A DNA stretch of 64,000 bases, taken from Pusillimonas sp. T7-7 (lineage in GTDB: Bacteria; Pseudomonadota; Gammaproteobacteria; Burkholderiales; Burkholderiaceae_B). Shown in pieces: positions 51,590 through 60,137 of this stretch (positions are counted from its first letter, which is position 1; every line of letters starts with the position of its first letter). Location of the stretch: NCBI RefSeq assembly GCF_000209655.1, contig NC_015458.1, positions 2,790,001 to 2,854,000 on the forward strand, given 5' to 3'. The position numbers were made by a program, and so were the translations under genes. The notes under the pieces were generated by a model that had not been told where the DNA came from, did not search any database, and saw nothing but the letters and a program-made list of their open reading frames with translations.

Positions 51590-52561
51590 TTAGTTCTCAA
51601 GCGTTATTTTTGCAGCAGTAATGACCTCCTGCCACTCCTTGGATTGTTCCTCGATATTCTTGGCAAACTGCTCTGGGGTCAATGTGGATGGAATCAGGCT
51701 GAATGCCTGGACACGCTCTACAACCTCAGGATCCTTCATTACACTGGCAAAGGCGGTACGGAGTTTTTCCACGGCATCTTTGGGCGTATCGATCGGTGCA
51801 AACATGGCAAACCAGTACGTCATTTCGTATCCCCCCGGAACTGCACCGGTCTCATTAAGCGACGGCAAATTGGGCAGGTTTGGGTCCCGTTCAATGCCGG
51901 TGGTGGCCAACCCCTTCACAACACCTTCTTCTATCTGCTTCTTCTGGACCGACAGGACGTCGATGGAGGAATCAATCTGTCCGCCCATTAAAGCAAGCGA
52001 AATCTCACCGCTGCTTTTAAATGGAATATGCACCATCTCCAGCCCGGCGCGGGACTGCAGTAGCTCACCAGCCAGGTGGCCAGCCGAACCCACGCCTGCC
52101 GATCCATAGGTGTACTTGCCTGGATTTTTCTTGACAGCATCCAGAAACTCTTTTGCGGTGTTGAAAGGCAATTTTGGATTCACAACCAAAGCAAAGGTAC
52201 CAACACCTACCTGGCCTATGGGCGTAAAGTCACGGTTCAACTCAAACTTTGTTTTACGCAGATAGGGAAGGGTCAATGGGCTGGACGACGTAAACAGCAA
52301 GGTATAACCGTCCGGGCGCGAGTTCATCACATGCTCAACACCCAGCTGACTGCCCGCTCCAGGCTTGTTCTCGACAATCACACTCTGCCCAAGTTCACCC
52401 TCAAGCTTCTTGGCAAAAAGCCGTGCGACGGCGTCTGTACCACCGCCAGCACTCATGGGCGCCACAACCTTCACAACATGGTCAGGATATGCCGATACGG
52501 CCGTATGGCCTGTAAGCATAAGACCAGCCACTGCCAGTGTTTTCATAAGTTTTCGAATCAT
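51590..52561 (-). CDS. Bug/TctC-family periplasmic binding protein
   Basis: A 323-residue solute receptor. The signal (IRKLMKTLAVAGLMLTGHTA, ending VSA) is followed by YPDHVVKVVAPMSAGGGTDA, the Bug opening, and VENKPGAGSQLG. ATG 52561 is chosen over the GTG three codons earlier because AGGTGG precedes it at normal spacing. No TctAB genes are near. Its presence within the P450 operon suggests that it captures the island's substrate, or a product, outside the cytoplasm. Confidence 0.9.
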   Translation of the reverse strand: MIRKLMKTLAVAGLMLTGHTAVSAYPDHVVKVVAPMSAGGGTDAVARLFAKKLEGELGQSVIVENKPGAGSQLGVEHVMNSRPDGYTLLFTSSSPLTLPYLRKTKFELNRDFTPIGQVGVGTFALVVNPKLPFNTAKEFLDAVKKNPGKYTYGSAGVGSAGHLAGELLQSRAGLEMVHIPFKSSGEISLALMGGQIDSSIDVLSVQKKQIEEGVVKGLATTGIERDPNLPNLPSLNETGAVPGGYEMTYWFAMFAPIDTPKDAVEKLRTAFASVMKDPEVVERVQAFSLIPSTLTPEQFAKNIEEQSKEWQEVITAAKITLEN

Positions 52562-52655
52562 TTTCTCCACCTGTAAGTTTTCTAGCCGGCCAGTACTGCA
52601 AGCACTACATCCTGCAGCCCGACTTGCCTGTTATGAATTAAATACCCACCATTTT

Positions 52656-54266
52656 TCAAGCAGCATGTTCAGCCACCAATCTTTGTCGCAACAATTCTTT
52701 CTGTACTTTTCCAGTAGGCGTCACGGGCAGCTGATCTACAAATATGACTCGAACGGGAATTTTGAAACTGGCCAGCTTGCCGCGACAAAACCCGATAACC
52801 TCCTCTTCGCTTCTAGGACCAACTTCCGAACGGACGATGAAAGCCACAGGGGCCTCCTGAAGCCGTAAATGCGCCCCACCAACTACCGCCACAGAATCAA
52901 CGCCCAGCATGGTAGAGATGAAGCCCTCTATTTCAGCTGGCGATACATTCTCGCCACCAACCTTCAGAATGTCTTTGTAGCGAGCCAAGAAACGAACATG
53001 GCCGTCGTCGCGCATAATGCCGGCATCTCCCGTACGAAACCAACCTTTCTTATCAATGACGGCAGCAGTCGCATCCGGCTGCGCATCGTATCCAATCATG
53101 CAGCTATAGCTTCGAATCTGGATCTCACCCAGCGTACCGGCGGGAACCATCTGGCCGTTAACCGGATCGACAATACGAATCTCGACCCCAGGCTGCGGCA
53201 CACCACTTGCCGCGCAGCGTTGCTCCCCACTGGCATTCTGGGGGGTAATCGTTACCGCTCCCCACTGCTCCGTCATGCCGTAGCCTGACAAGGTTGGGCA
53301 AAGCTTTTGCTGGACCTCGCGCGCCAGGGGAATGCTCGCATCCGACCCTACGGTCATAGTCCCAAACCTTAGGCTGCTGATATTGCGAGGCTTACGCCGC
53401 ATAGCAAGCAGAAAATCATTGAAATGCGCATCAAATCCGTGAACCACCGTCACGCCATACGCTTCAATGAGATCCAATGCCTTATCAGCATCAAACGCTT
53501 CCATCAGCACCTGGTAGCCGCCGCACTGAAACGCCATGATCATCGAGTAGCAGATGGCATAGGTGTGAAAGAGCGGCAGATAGGTCAGTTGAACGTCTTT
53601 ACCAGTCAACTCCATGATGACGCAACGATCATGACAAACGCGTACGCCACTGTGGTTCAGCAACACACCCTTCGGATGGCCTGTCGTACCAGACGTATAG
53701 ACCAGCAACACCGGATCTTCAGATGCAATGTCTGGCAAATCGACGACACCGTCGCTACTGGCGCAGAAATCATTCCAGTCCATTGCGCCGTCAATATCTG
53801 ACCCCGCGATTGAAATGATATGTCGCAGTGCCGGGGCACCTTCAGCGTGAATACGCTTATCGCATCCAACCGTCACAGCGCCTAGCGCTTGAGCAAGAAG
53901 ACCATCGAAATGAACTGGCCCGCTTTGTCGCATCGAAAAAAGAGCAACACAACCCGATGCTTTAATGACATAGGCCAGGTCACTTGCACGGTACCTGGTG
54001 TTGAACGGAACAACTGTCGCTCCAACCCGCGCCACGGCAAAGATCAAAAACTCAATTTCTGGACAATTAGTCATCCAGATACCAACACGGTCGCCCTTGC
54101 TTATTCCCATAGCCTGCAGAGACGCAGCCACCTTGTTGACTTCTTCGCTGAAGGCCTTGTAAGTCCAAGTTTGATCTCCCAGTACCAAAGCGGGACGGCC
54201 CTTCCATCTATCCGCAGCCAGCTCGGGGAGATCTCCAAGCCGTTCACAAACAATCAATTCTTCCAC
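52656..54266 (-). CDS. AMP-dependent acyl-CoA ligase
   Basis: A 536-residue ANL ligase with P-loop VYTSGTTGHPKGVLLNHSG, YGMTEQWGAV, GWFRTGDAGIMRDDGHV and hinge RYKDILKVGGENVSP. The catalytic Lys is in VTPTGKVQKELL. The start is GTG 54266, preceded by AAGGAGG at five bases; the longer ATG frame (54371) overlaps the acyl-CoA dehydrogenase gene. It activates the acid produced early in the pathway. Confidence 0.9.
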   Translation of the reverse strand: MEELIVCERLGDLPELAADRWKGRPALVLGDQTWTYKAFSEEVNKVAASLQAMGISKGDRVGIWMTNCPEIEFLIFAVARVGATVVPFNTRYRASDLAYVIKASGCVALFSMRQSGPVHFDGLLAQALGAVTVGCDKRIHAEGAPALRHIISIAGSDIDGAMDWNDFCASSDGVVDLPDIASEDPVLLVYTSGTTGHPKGVLLNHSGVRVCHDRCVIMELTGKDVQLTYLPLFHTYAICYSMIMAFQCGGYQVLMEAFDADKALDLIEAYGVTVVHGFDAHFNDFLLAMRRKPRNISSLRFGTMTVGSDASIPLAREVQQKLCPTLSGYGMTEQWGAVTITPQNASGEQRCAASGVPQPGVEIRIVDPVNGQMVPAGTLGEIQIRSYSCMIGYDAQPDATAAVIDKKGWFRTGDAGIMRDDGHVRFLARYKDILKVGGENVSPAEIEGFISTMLGVDSVAVVGGAHLRLQEAPVAFIVRSEVGPRSEEEVIGFCRGKLASFKIPVRVIFVDQLPVTPTGKVQKELLRQRLVAEHAA

Positions 54267-54297
54267 GACTGCCTCCTTGCTATCGTCTGGACCGGGG

Positions 54298-55464
54298 TCA
54301 ATAAGATTTTGGCAATCCCAGGACCCGCTCCGAAATATACGAGAGAATGAGTTGGGGGCTGATAGGTGCAATTCGCGGGATCATGATCTCGCGCAGATAT
54401 CTCTCTACGTGATACTCCTTGGCATACCCAAACCCGCCGTGCGTCATGATCGCTGTCTGGCATGCATCGAAGCCCGCTTCTGCGGCAAGATACTTTGCAG
54501 AGTTTGCCGCTGCACCACATTCTTTTCCGGCGTCGTATTGCTGGGCGGCTTTCAGTACCATTAACCAGGCCGCCTCAAGATTCATCCAGCACTTGGCCAA
54601 GGGATGCTGCACTCCCTGATTCTTGCCGATCTGACGATTGAATACCTGCCGTTCTTTCGCGTACTCGGTTGCGGTGTTGAGCGCCAGCATACCCAGGCCC
54701 ACAGCTTCAGCGGCGATCAGTATTCGCTCTGGATTCATGCCATGCAGAATGTATTCGAAACCTCGTCCCTCTTCACCAATCAGATCGTCTGCAGGAATCT
54801 TCCAGTCCTGAATGAACAGCTCATTGGAATCAACTGCCTTGCGTCCCATTTTCTCAATTTCATGGATCGTTACCGCAGAACGGTCCAGATCTGTATAGAA
54901 CAGACTAAGCCCATGCGTTGGTTTTTTTACGTCCTCTAGTGGAGTAGTGCGTGCAATCAGTAGCACCTTCTGAGCCACCTGCGCGGTCGAGATCCACACC
55001 TTCTGCCCGTTCACAACATAATGGCTCCCATTACGCACAGCCCTGGTTTTGAGTTGAGTGGTGTTGAGCCCGGTATTCGGCTCTGTCACTGCAAAACACG
55101 CCTTCTGGCTACCCTGCGCAATAGGCGGAAGCATCCGTGCTTTTTGTTCTGGCGTACCAAACACCACCACTGGATGCAACCCAAATACATTCACGTGTAT
55201 CGACGAGGCTGCAGTCATGCCTCCGCCTGATTCCGATACCGCACGCATCATGACAGCGGCATCCGCAATGCCCAAACCAGAGCCGTCATACTCCTGAGGA
55301 ATACAAATACTTAACCATCCCTCTGAGGCCATGGCCCTGAAGAATTCTTCAGGAAAGCCTCCCTTGGTATCACGCTCCAGCCAATACTGTTTATCAAAGC
55401 GAGCACAGAGTTTCTGCACAGACTCTCGAATCGCCATTTGATCTTCGGTAAGTTCAAAACTCAT
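54298..55464 (-). CDS. acyl-CoA dehydrogenase
   Basis: A 388-residue acyl-CoA dehydrogenase with CFAVTEPNTGLNTTQLKT, GQKVWISTAQVAQKVLLIAR and the C-terminal THGGFGYAKEYHVERYLRE, which has the Glu of the usual catalytic base. It is paralogous to the one at 16.5 kb; both pair with a ligase gene. It overlaps the CaiB gene by 4 bp. Confidence 0.9.
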   Translation of the reverse strand: MSFELTEDQMAIRESVQKLCARFDKQYWLERDTKGGFPEEFFRAMASEGWLSICIPQEYDGSGLGIADAAVMMRAVSESGGGMTAASSIHVNVFGLHPVVVFGTPEQKARMLPPIAQGSQKACFAVTEPNTGLNTTQLKTRAVRNGSHYVVNGQKVWISTAQVAQKVLLIARTTPLEDVKKPTHGLSLFYTDLDRSAVTIHEIEKMGRKAVDSNELFIQDWKIPADDLIGEEGRGFEYILHGMNPERILIAAEAVGLGMLALNTATEYAKERQVFNRQIGKNQGVQHPLAKCWMNLEAAWLMVLKAAQQYDAGKECGAAANSAKYLAAEAGFDACQTAIMTHGGFGYAKEYHVERYLREIMIPRIAPISPQLILSYISERVLGLPKSY

Positions 55465-56693
55465 TGCATTTCCATATTGTGCGGAGCAAATAAATCAAGA
55501 GGTCTTTGCCGTGCCGCTGCAAGCTCACGCGCTTCAGCCAGAATGTCTTCACTGTTTTCGTTCAGCCGTGGAGCGAGCCTGCGTGGGCCGGGCTGACTAA
55601 CACTCCAAGTGGCAGGCACTTTCATGGAACGGATCATCCCCTCCGTTGGGTGTTCCACTTGTTCGAAAAAGTCGATCGCCTGCAGATGCGGGTCGTCAAA
55701 AATTGTTTCAAAGGTATTGAGTTGCGTGACCGGGATATCTGCCTCTGTCAACAGGGACAGCCATTCTTGGGTGGTACGCTCAAGGAACAAATTTGCCAGA
55801 TCTTGATAAATCGCCCGAATGTGGCGGGTGCGCTCCGCGTGATTGTGCAGCCGTGGGTCAGACGTTACATCACGTCCCAACGCTCTGTAGAAGGATGCCC
55901 ACTGCTTATCGTTGTATACCATCGCACAGATATAACCATCTTTGGTTTGGTAGGGTCGGCGGTGCTCGGCCAGAAGACGCTCATAGCCGCCGTCATCCAG
56001 AGGAGGTACAAAGTTCAGACCGGCCAAGTGGTCGCCATATACCATACTGACCATCGTTTCAAACATCGGCACATCTACCCGCTGCCCCAGCCCTGTGCTA
56101 TTACGATAATAGAGCGCCGCCAGAACATTGCTGACCGCGTGCACACCAACAACCCGGTCTGCAATGGCAAGCGGTACATAGCGAGGAGGGTCTTCGGGAC
56201 CCTGGCTGAACAGTGAAGCCAAACCAGATGCACCCTGCATTAGATCATCGTAGGCAGGCTTGCCGGCATAGGGGCCGTTCTCGCCATATCCATACACCCC
56301 AACATAGATAATGTCGGGACGTACTGCGGCAATGTCCTCATATGACAACCCCAGGCGTACCATGGCCTGCGGACGCACGTTATAAATAACCACATCGCAG
56401 GTTGAGGCAATCAGCAGAGCATCCTCGCGCCCTTCAGGCGTCTTCAAGTCAAGGACAATGCTACGTTTGCTTCGATTGGTACTGATAAATAAACCACCCA
56501 TCTCGGGATGCCTGCCAGCGCCTATCTGGCGAACAATATCACCAGAAGGAGGCTCTACCTTGATGACATCAGCTCCCATATCACCCAATAACTGGGTTGC
56601 GTAAGGCCCCATAAGAACGGTCGTCAAATCAAGAATGCGCAAACCCTCCAGCGGGCCTGACGGTTGTTGTGAGCTGATAGCGTCCTGCGTCAT
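55461..56693 (-). CDS. CaiB/BaiF family CoA-transferase
   Basis: A 410-residue class III CoA-transferase. The N-terminal LRILDLTTVLMGPYATQLLG and GADVIKVEPPSGDIVRQIG are typical. The segment FISTNRSKRSIVLDLKTPEG follows, and YDDLMQGASGLASL carries the catalytic Asp region. It transfers CoA between thioesters and free acids, offering a second way to activate the substrate besides the ligase. It overlaps the fusion gene upstream and the acyl-CoA dehydrogenase gene downstream by 4 bp each. Confidence 0.92.
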   Translation of the reverse strand: MTQDAISSQQPSGPLEGLRILDLTTVLMGPYATQLLGDMGADVIKVEPPSGDIVRQIGAGRHPEMGGLFISTNRSKRSIVLDLKTPEGREDALLIASTCDVVIYNVRPQAMVRLGLSYEDIAAVRPDIIYVGVYGYGENGPYAGKPAYDDLMQGASGLASLFSQGPEDPPRYVPLAIADRVVGVHAVSNVLAALYYRNSTGLGQRVDVPMFETMVSMVYGDHLAGLNFVPPLDDGGYERLLAEHRRPYQTKDGYICAMVYNDKQWASFYRALGRDVTSDPRLHNHAERTRHIRAIYQDLANLFLERTTQEWLSLLTEADIPVTQLNTFETIFDDPHLQAIDFFEQVEHPTEGMIRSMKVPATWSVSQPGPRRLAPRLNENSEDILAEARELAAARQRPLDLFAPHNMEMQ

Positions 56694-57646
56694 AACCGAA
56701 CCTCCTCCTCGCTCGGCGCTACATCTGTGGGGATATTGCTTTTAGCCACCATTTTCTGCACAAGCACGGCCAGATGGTCGCCAATTTCAGCCGGAGTCAA
56801 GCGCCCGTCAGGACGGAACCATCGATGTATCCACCCCACAAGCCCAGAGATGGCAAAAGCAGTTAGACGGGCATCATCCACCTCTAGCCGTCCATCTTCA
56901 ATACCGCGCTGAATCAGGCCTGTCAGCTTGTCGTCGAATTCACGACGTGCTCGGTTCACTGCTTGAAGATTTTCAGGCGACGCGTACAAATCAACACTCA
57001 TGTACTTCTGTGCAATCGGATAGCGGTCCGTATAGATTTGCGTCCAGTCCTTGACGAAGCTAGTAAGATTTTCAAGCGAGTCTGGTGAACTTTGCATTGC
57101 CTGATCAATGGCGCCACTGACCGTGTCAATACCTTCCATCAAACCATCTACAGCACCACCCGTTGAGGGCAACAAACTTGCCCAGTCTCCATCCACATAC
57201 AGCAGCGATCGCAGCGTCCGGTTATAACGCGCAGCCACGACGCGGCCAACAAAAAGGGTATGTGTACTGAGTTCGAGCCTATCGGATATTTCACAATCCA
57301 GATTTACAACTGCCCCATCCAGAGCCGGCGCACCTGTAGCCAGCGTTGTCCATTCGCCCGCCTCGAAACGCTCCGCACCTTTGATGGGCCCGGCAAATCG
57401 AGCCGCCAAATCATGCTGCTCGCATGCCAAGGAGTTAACGCAGAAGCAGCCATTCTCTACAAGGCTCTCATAAGCACTGGCACTGCGACTGACCGCCACA
57501 CCAATTTGAGGAGGCTCGGCGGTCAACGACATGCACGCCGTGGCCGTCAAGCCTCTACGGCTATCACCCGTCCCGGTGGTAATCAAGTTGGCAGCGCCTG
57601 GAAAACGACGCATAGCGGCAACAAACTCCTGCTGTAGTAAAGCCAT
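56690..57646 (-). CDS. flavin reductase fused to a TetR-like ligand-binding domain
   Basis: A 318-residue protein with two parts. Residues about 1-160 form an FMN-binding split-barrel flavin reductase (RutF/HpaC type) with FVAAMRRFPGAANLITTGTG, LTATACMSLTAEPPQIGVAV and FCVNSLACEQHDLAARFAG. Residues about 165-305 are all-helical and align by eye with the C-terminal domain of the island's TetR protein (DDKLTGLIQRGIEDG and AISGLVGWIHRWFRPDGRLT against its DDMVARIIKEGITAG and AISGMISFTYTWWRDDRRMS). There is no HTH. It probably supplies reduced flavin to the luciferase-like monooxygenase, with activity perhaps gated by the same ligand that TetR senses. The frame is continuous. Confidence 0.8.
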   Translation of the reverse strand: MALLQQEFVAAMRRFPGAANLITTGTGDSRRGLTATACMSLTAEPPQIGVAVSRSASAYESLVENGCFCVNSLACEQHDLAARFAGPIKGAERFEAGEWTTLATGAPALDGAVVNLDCEISDRLELSTHTLFVGRVVAARYNRTLRSLLYVDGDWASLLPSTGGAVDGLMEGIDTVSGAIDQAMQSSPDSLENLTSFVKDWTQIYTDRYPIAQKYMSVDLYASPENLQAVNRARREFDDKLTGLIQRGIEDGRLEVDDARLTAFAISGLVGWIHRWFRPDGRLTPAEIGDHLAVLVQKMVAKSNIPTDVAPSEEEVRL

Positions 57647-57659
57647 GGCAGTTCCTTTC

Positions 57660-58931
57660 CTAGCCTTGATTCGGTTGTGTATTCCGCTTAACGAAGGTAA
57701 TCGGCAATTCGTTCAACAAGTACAAAATAAAGTTGACCTGGTGAATAGGCCGCACAAGAGGCCTGGCCAGCTTGATTTCATCCATCCTGTCAAGAATGGT
57801 TGAAAATGCGCTGCTGATCTCTTGGCGAGCCAAATTTGCCCCGAGGCAGAAATGTGTGCCCATCCCAAAAGCGAGATGTCGATTCGCATTCTTGCGCTCA
57901 ATATCAAAGGCATGCGGGCACTGAAACTGCTCTGGATCATGGTTTGCCGCGCCGTAGCGAGGAATGACAATGGAGCCGGCAGGTATGTGTACATCCCCGA
58001 TGGTGACGTCCTTCATTGCCTTGCGGAAATGACCTTGTACCGGGCTGTCAATGCGCAACACCTCTTCAACAAAACCTGGCATCAAGCTGCGGTCCGACTT
58101 GAGTTTTTTCAATTGATCAGGATGGTTGATCAAGCGCAGCATTCCGCTGGCCAATGCACTGGCAGTACTTTCGAATCCTGCACCGACAATATGACGCATC
58201 AAGCTTTGCAGCTCCTGCGTAGACAATGGGGCCTCATCCTCACCCACCGACGCATGCACCAGGTTTGAAACAATGTCATCACGCGGGTTTTTGCGACGAT
58301 CTTCAAATATTTTTGCGAAATAGAGTTGTGCCTCAAGTTCGATTTCGGCTGCTTTTCGAATTTCATCTTCGGAAAGAATGTTCATCCCCGTGGCGAACAT
58401 GGCGTCCACCCATTTCTTGAACGTCAGAACATCGTCATCTAGCCCGATCTGCTCGGCAATCAATAAGCCCGGCAGCATTAACGCAAAATCATGGACAAAC
58501 TCACACTCGCCCTTGTCGATAAAATCGTCGATCAGATGATTGACGATGTCGTCGATGCGAGGCTTGAGCTGCTGCACTTGCTTGGGCGTAAACACCTTGT
58601 CCAGCAAGCGCCGGTATCTTCCATGCACGGGGGGATCAGTGCGCTGCAGGGTTTGCATCAAAGGCCAGCCCCGTTCAGCCAGCACCCCAGAGTGGATTGC
58701 ATACTTTTCTTTCTGGAATTCCTTTTCCCGGACCAGATCATTTGAAAAGGTCTTGAAATCCGCCACGACTTTGCGCACGTCTTCATAGCGCGTTACTACG
58801 AAAAAACCGGTCTCAGGCATCTGATATACGGGACGCTCTTGCTGTAGAAGTTCGTAGAACTCAAACGGGTTGTCCTGCACGTCGGGATCCATGAAACTAT
58901 AGTCGTCCACTGATCGCGTTGTTGTATTCAC
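57660..58931 (-). CDS. cytochrome P450
   Basis: A 423-residue soluble bacterial P450. The heme loop FGMGTHFCLGANLARQEI matches FGxGxHxCxG. The ExxR motif is EEVLR, followed by IDSPVQGHFRKA. The I-helix reads GAGFESTAS, with Ser at the usual Thr position next to the acid. The start is GTG 58931 because AGGAG lies five bases upstream; the ATG at 58982 has almost no ribosome-binding site. It should hydroxylate a hydrophobic substrate using the ferredoxin and ferredoxin reductase encoded at 40.6-42.2 kb. First gene of an 11-gene operon. Confidence 0.93.
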   Translation of the reverse strand: MNTTTRSVDDYSFMDPDVQDNPFEFYELLQQERPVYQMPETGFFVVTRYEDVRKVVADFKTFSNDLVREKEFQKEKYAIHSGVLAERGWPLMQTLQRTDPPVHGRYRRLLDKVFTPKQVQQLKPRIDDIVNHLIDDFIDKGECEFVHDFALMLPGLLIAEQIGLDDDVLTFKKWVDAMFATGMNILSEDEIRKAAEIELEAQLYFAKIFEDRRKNPRDDIVSNLVHASVGEDEAPLSTQELQSLMRHIVGAGFESTASALASGMLRLINHPDQLKKLKSDRSLMPGFVEEVLRIDSPVQGHFRKAMKDVTIGDVHIPAGSIVIPRYGAANHDPEQFQCPHAFDIERKNANRHLAFGMGTHFCLGANLARQEISSAFSTILDRMDEIKLARPLVRPIHQVNFILYLLNELPITFVKRNTQPNQG

Positions 58932-58993
58932 AGCGTCTCCTGATGCGTTGGGTTCATAATCATATTCAGCTAAATTTCGCATTGCCTTGTTTT

Positions 58994-59009
58994 TATACTT
59001 GTGAGTATA
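58994..59009. promoter_or_regulatory. 16-bp operator, copy 3: TATACT-TGTG-AGTATA
   Basis: Perfect 6-bp arms and a 4-bp centre. The site is 63 bp upstream of the P450 GTG and about 200 bp upstream of the divergent SDR. It overlaps the -10 of the predicted P450 promoter. The arms are identical to copy 1. Confidence 0.65.
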
Positions 59010-59036
59010 TTAATATCGTCAATATTCAACTGTCAA
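59007..59036 (-). promoter_or_regulatory. sigma-70-type promoter of the P450 operon
   Basis: On the minus strand TTGACA (59036-59031) and TAATAT (59012-59007) are separated by 18 bases. The -10 box overlaps the right arm of the 16-bp operator, so binding there should repress transcription. The rest of the divergent region (58932-59205) shows no further gene. It is AT-rich near 59000-59060. Confidence 0.55.
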
Positions 59037-59205
59037 GCAGTTAATAAAAAGGTTTTTTGCAACCGACCGCCTCTTTCAACGCACTCAAAAACAGGGGGAA
59101 ACCCCTTGCAAAGCCGCGCAATTGCGTTTACCTAAGGCGAGGGATTGATATTACTGTGCAACTACACGGTCGGAAAACATGTCAAAGACAAGGAGATTTA
59201 TCAGC

Positions 59206-59961
59206 ATGAAGTCAGAGCAAAAAGTAGCGGTTATAACGGGTGGCGCTCAAGGAATAGGGAATGGGATTGCCTACCGCCTTGCACGCGAAGGTTATGCGAT
59301 TGTCATCATCGATCGAGACCAGCAAGCGTTGAGTAACGCAGTCTCTGGGTCGCCCGACAAATGCCGATTTACCGGCATACAGGCGGATGTATCGGACGAA
59401 ACTTCGGTAAGCGATGCAATTGCCGCAGTAGATCAACACTTCGGACGTCTGGATGTATTGGTCAATTCCGCTGGAATCCTTGGCTTGGTCGACAATAAGC
59501 CGCCTGCTGTCGAAGCAACCCCCCTGGACACTTGGCAACGCGTCATAGGCGTCAACCTGACCGGCCCCTTCCTGATGTGCCGTGCTGCACTACCCATCAT
59601 GCGCAGACGAAACTGGGGACGAATCATCAACGTTGCATCTCGAGCTGCCCGTGTCCGCTCGGGTGACCCGGCTTATGCCGCATCCAAGGGAGGATTGCTG
59701 ACATTCTCTCGCTACCTTGCAGGGGAAGTGGCAAAGTACGGAATCACCGTTAATAGTATCGCTCCCTCCCGTGTCCAAACCCCCATGACCATTGGAATTG
59801 GCGGTGATGAAGTGCTCGCCGGCAAAGTTGCCGAAACTCCCCTCGGCCGCATTGGCACAGTAGAAGATATGGCCGGCGCAGTCGCATTTCTTGTGTCTGA
59901 CGACTCTAGCTTCATGACAGGCGCCATCCTGGACGTGAATGGCGGGTCGTTTATGCAGTAG
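59206..59961 (+). CDS. short-chain dehydrogenase/reductase
   Basis: A 251-residue classical SDR with TGGAQGIGNG, VNSAGIL, IINVASRAARVRS and Y-A-A-S-K. The C-terminal MTGAILDVNGGSFMQ is standard. ATG 59206 is preceded by AAGGAG at ten bases; the upstream ATG 59179 has none. It is transcribed divergently from the P450 gene and is the only gene of the island in this orientation at this end. Alcohol oxidation after P450 hydroxylation is a reasonable role. Confidence 0.9.
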   Translation: MKSEQKVAVITGGAQGIGNGIAYRLAREGYAIVIIDRDQQALSNAVSGSPDKCRFTGIQADVSDETSVSDAIAAVDQHFGRLDVLVNSAGILGLVDNKPPAVEATPLDTWQRVIGVNLTGPFLMCRAALPIMRRRNWGRIINVASRAARVRSGDPAYAASKGGLLTFSRYLAGEVAKYGITVNSIAPSRVQTPMTIGIGGDEVLAGKVAETPLGRIGTVEDMAGAVAFLVSDDSSFMTGAILDVNGGSFMQ

Positions 59962-60137
59962 TGCCCGCGATTAACATGTGCATCACCCGCACACCGGCGA
60001 GGACTTGAACGCCAACATACATTGGAAAAAGCCTATCATCATATTTTCCAAGCCGTCGCTCAGTGGCGGCTTCACCATACCGGCTACTGTGTAACCCCAG
60101 CCAACACCGGGTTTACTAAAAAAATAAAAGGTCGCTC

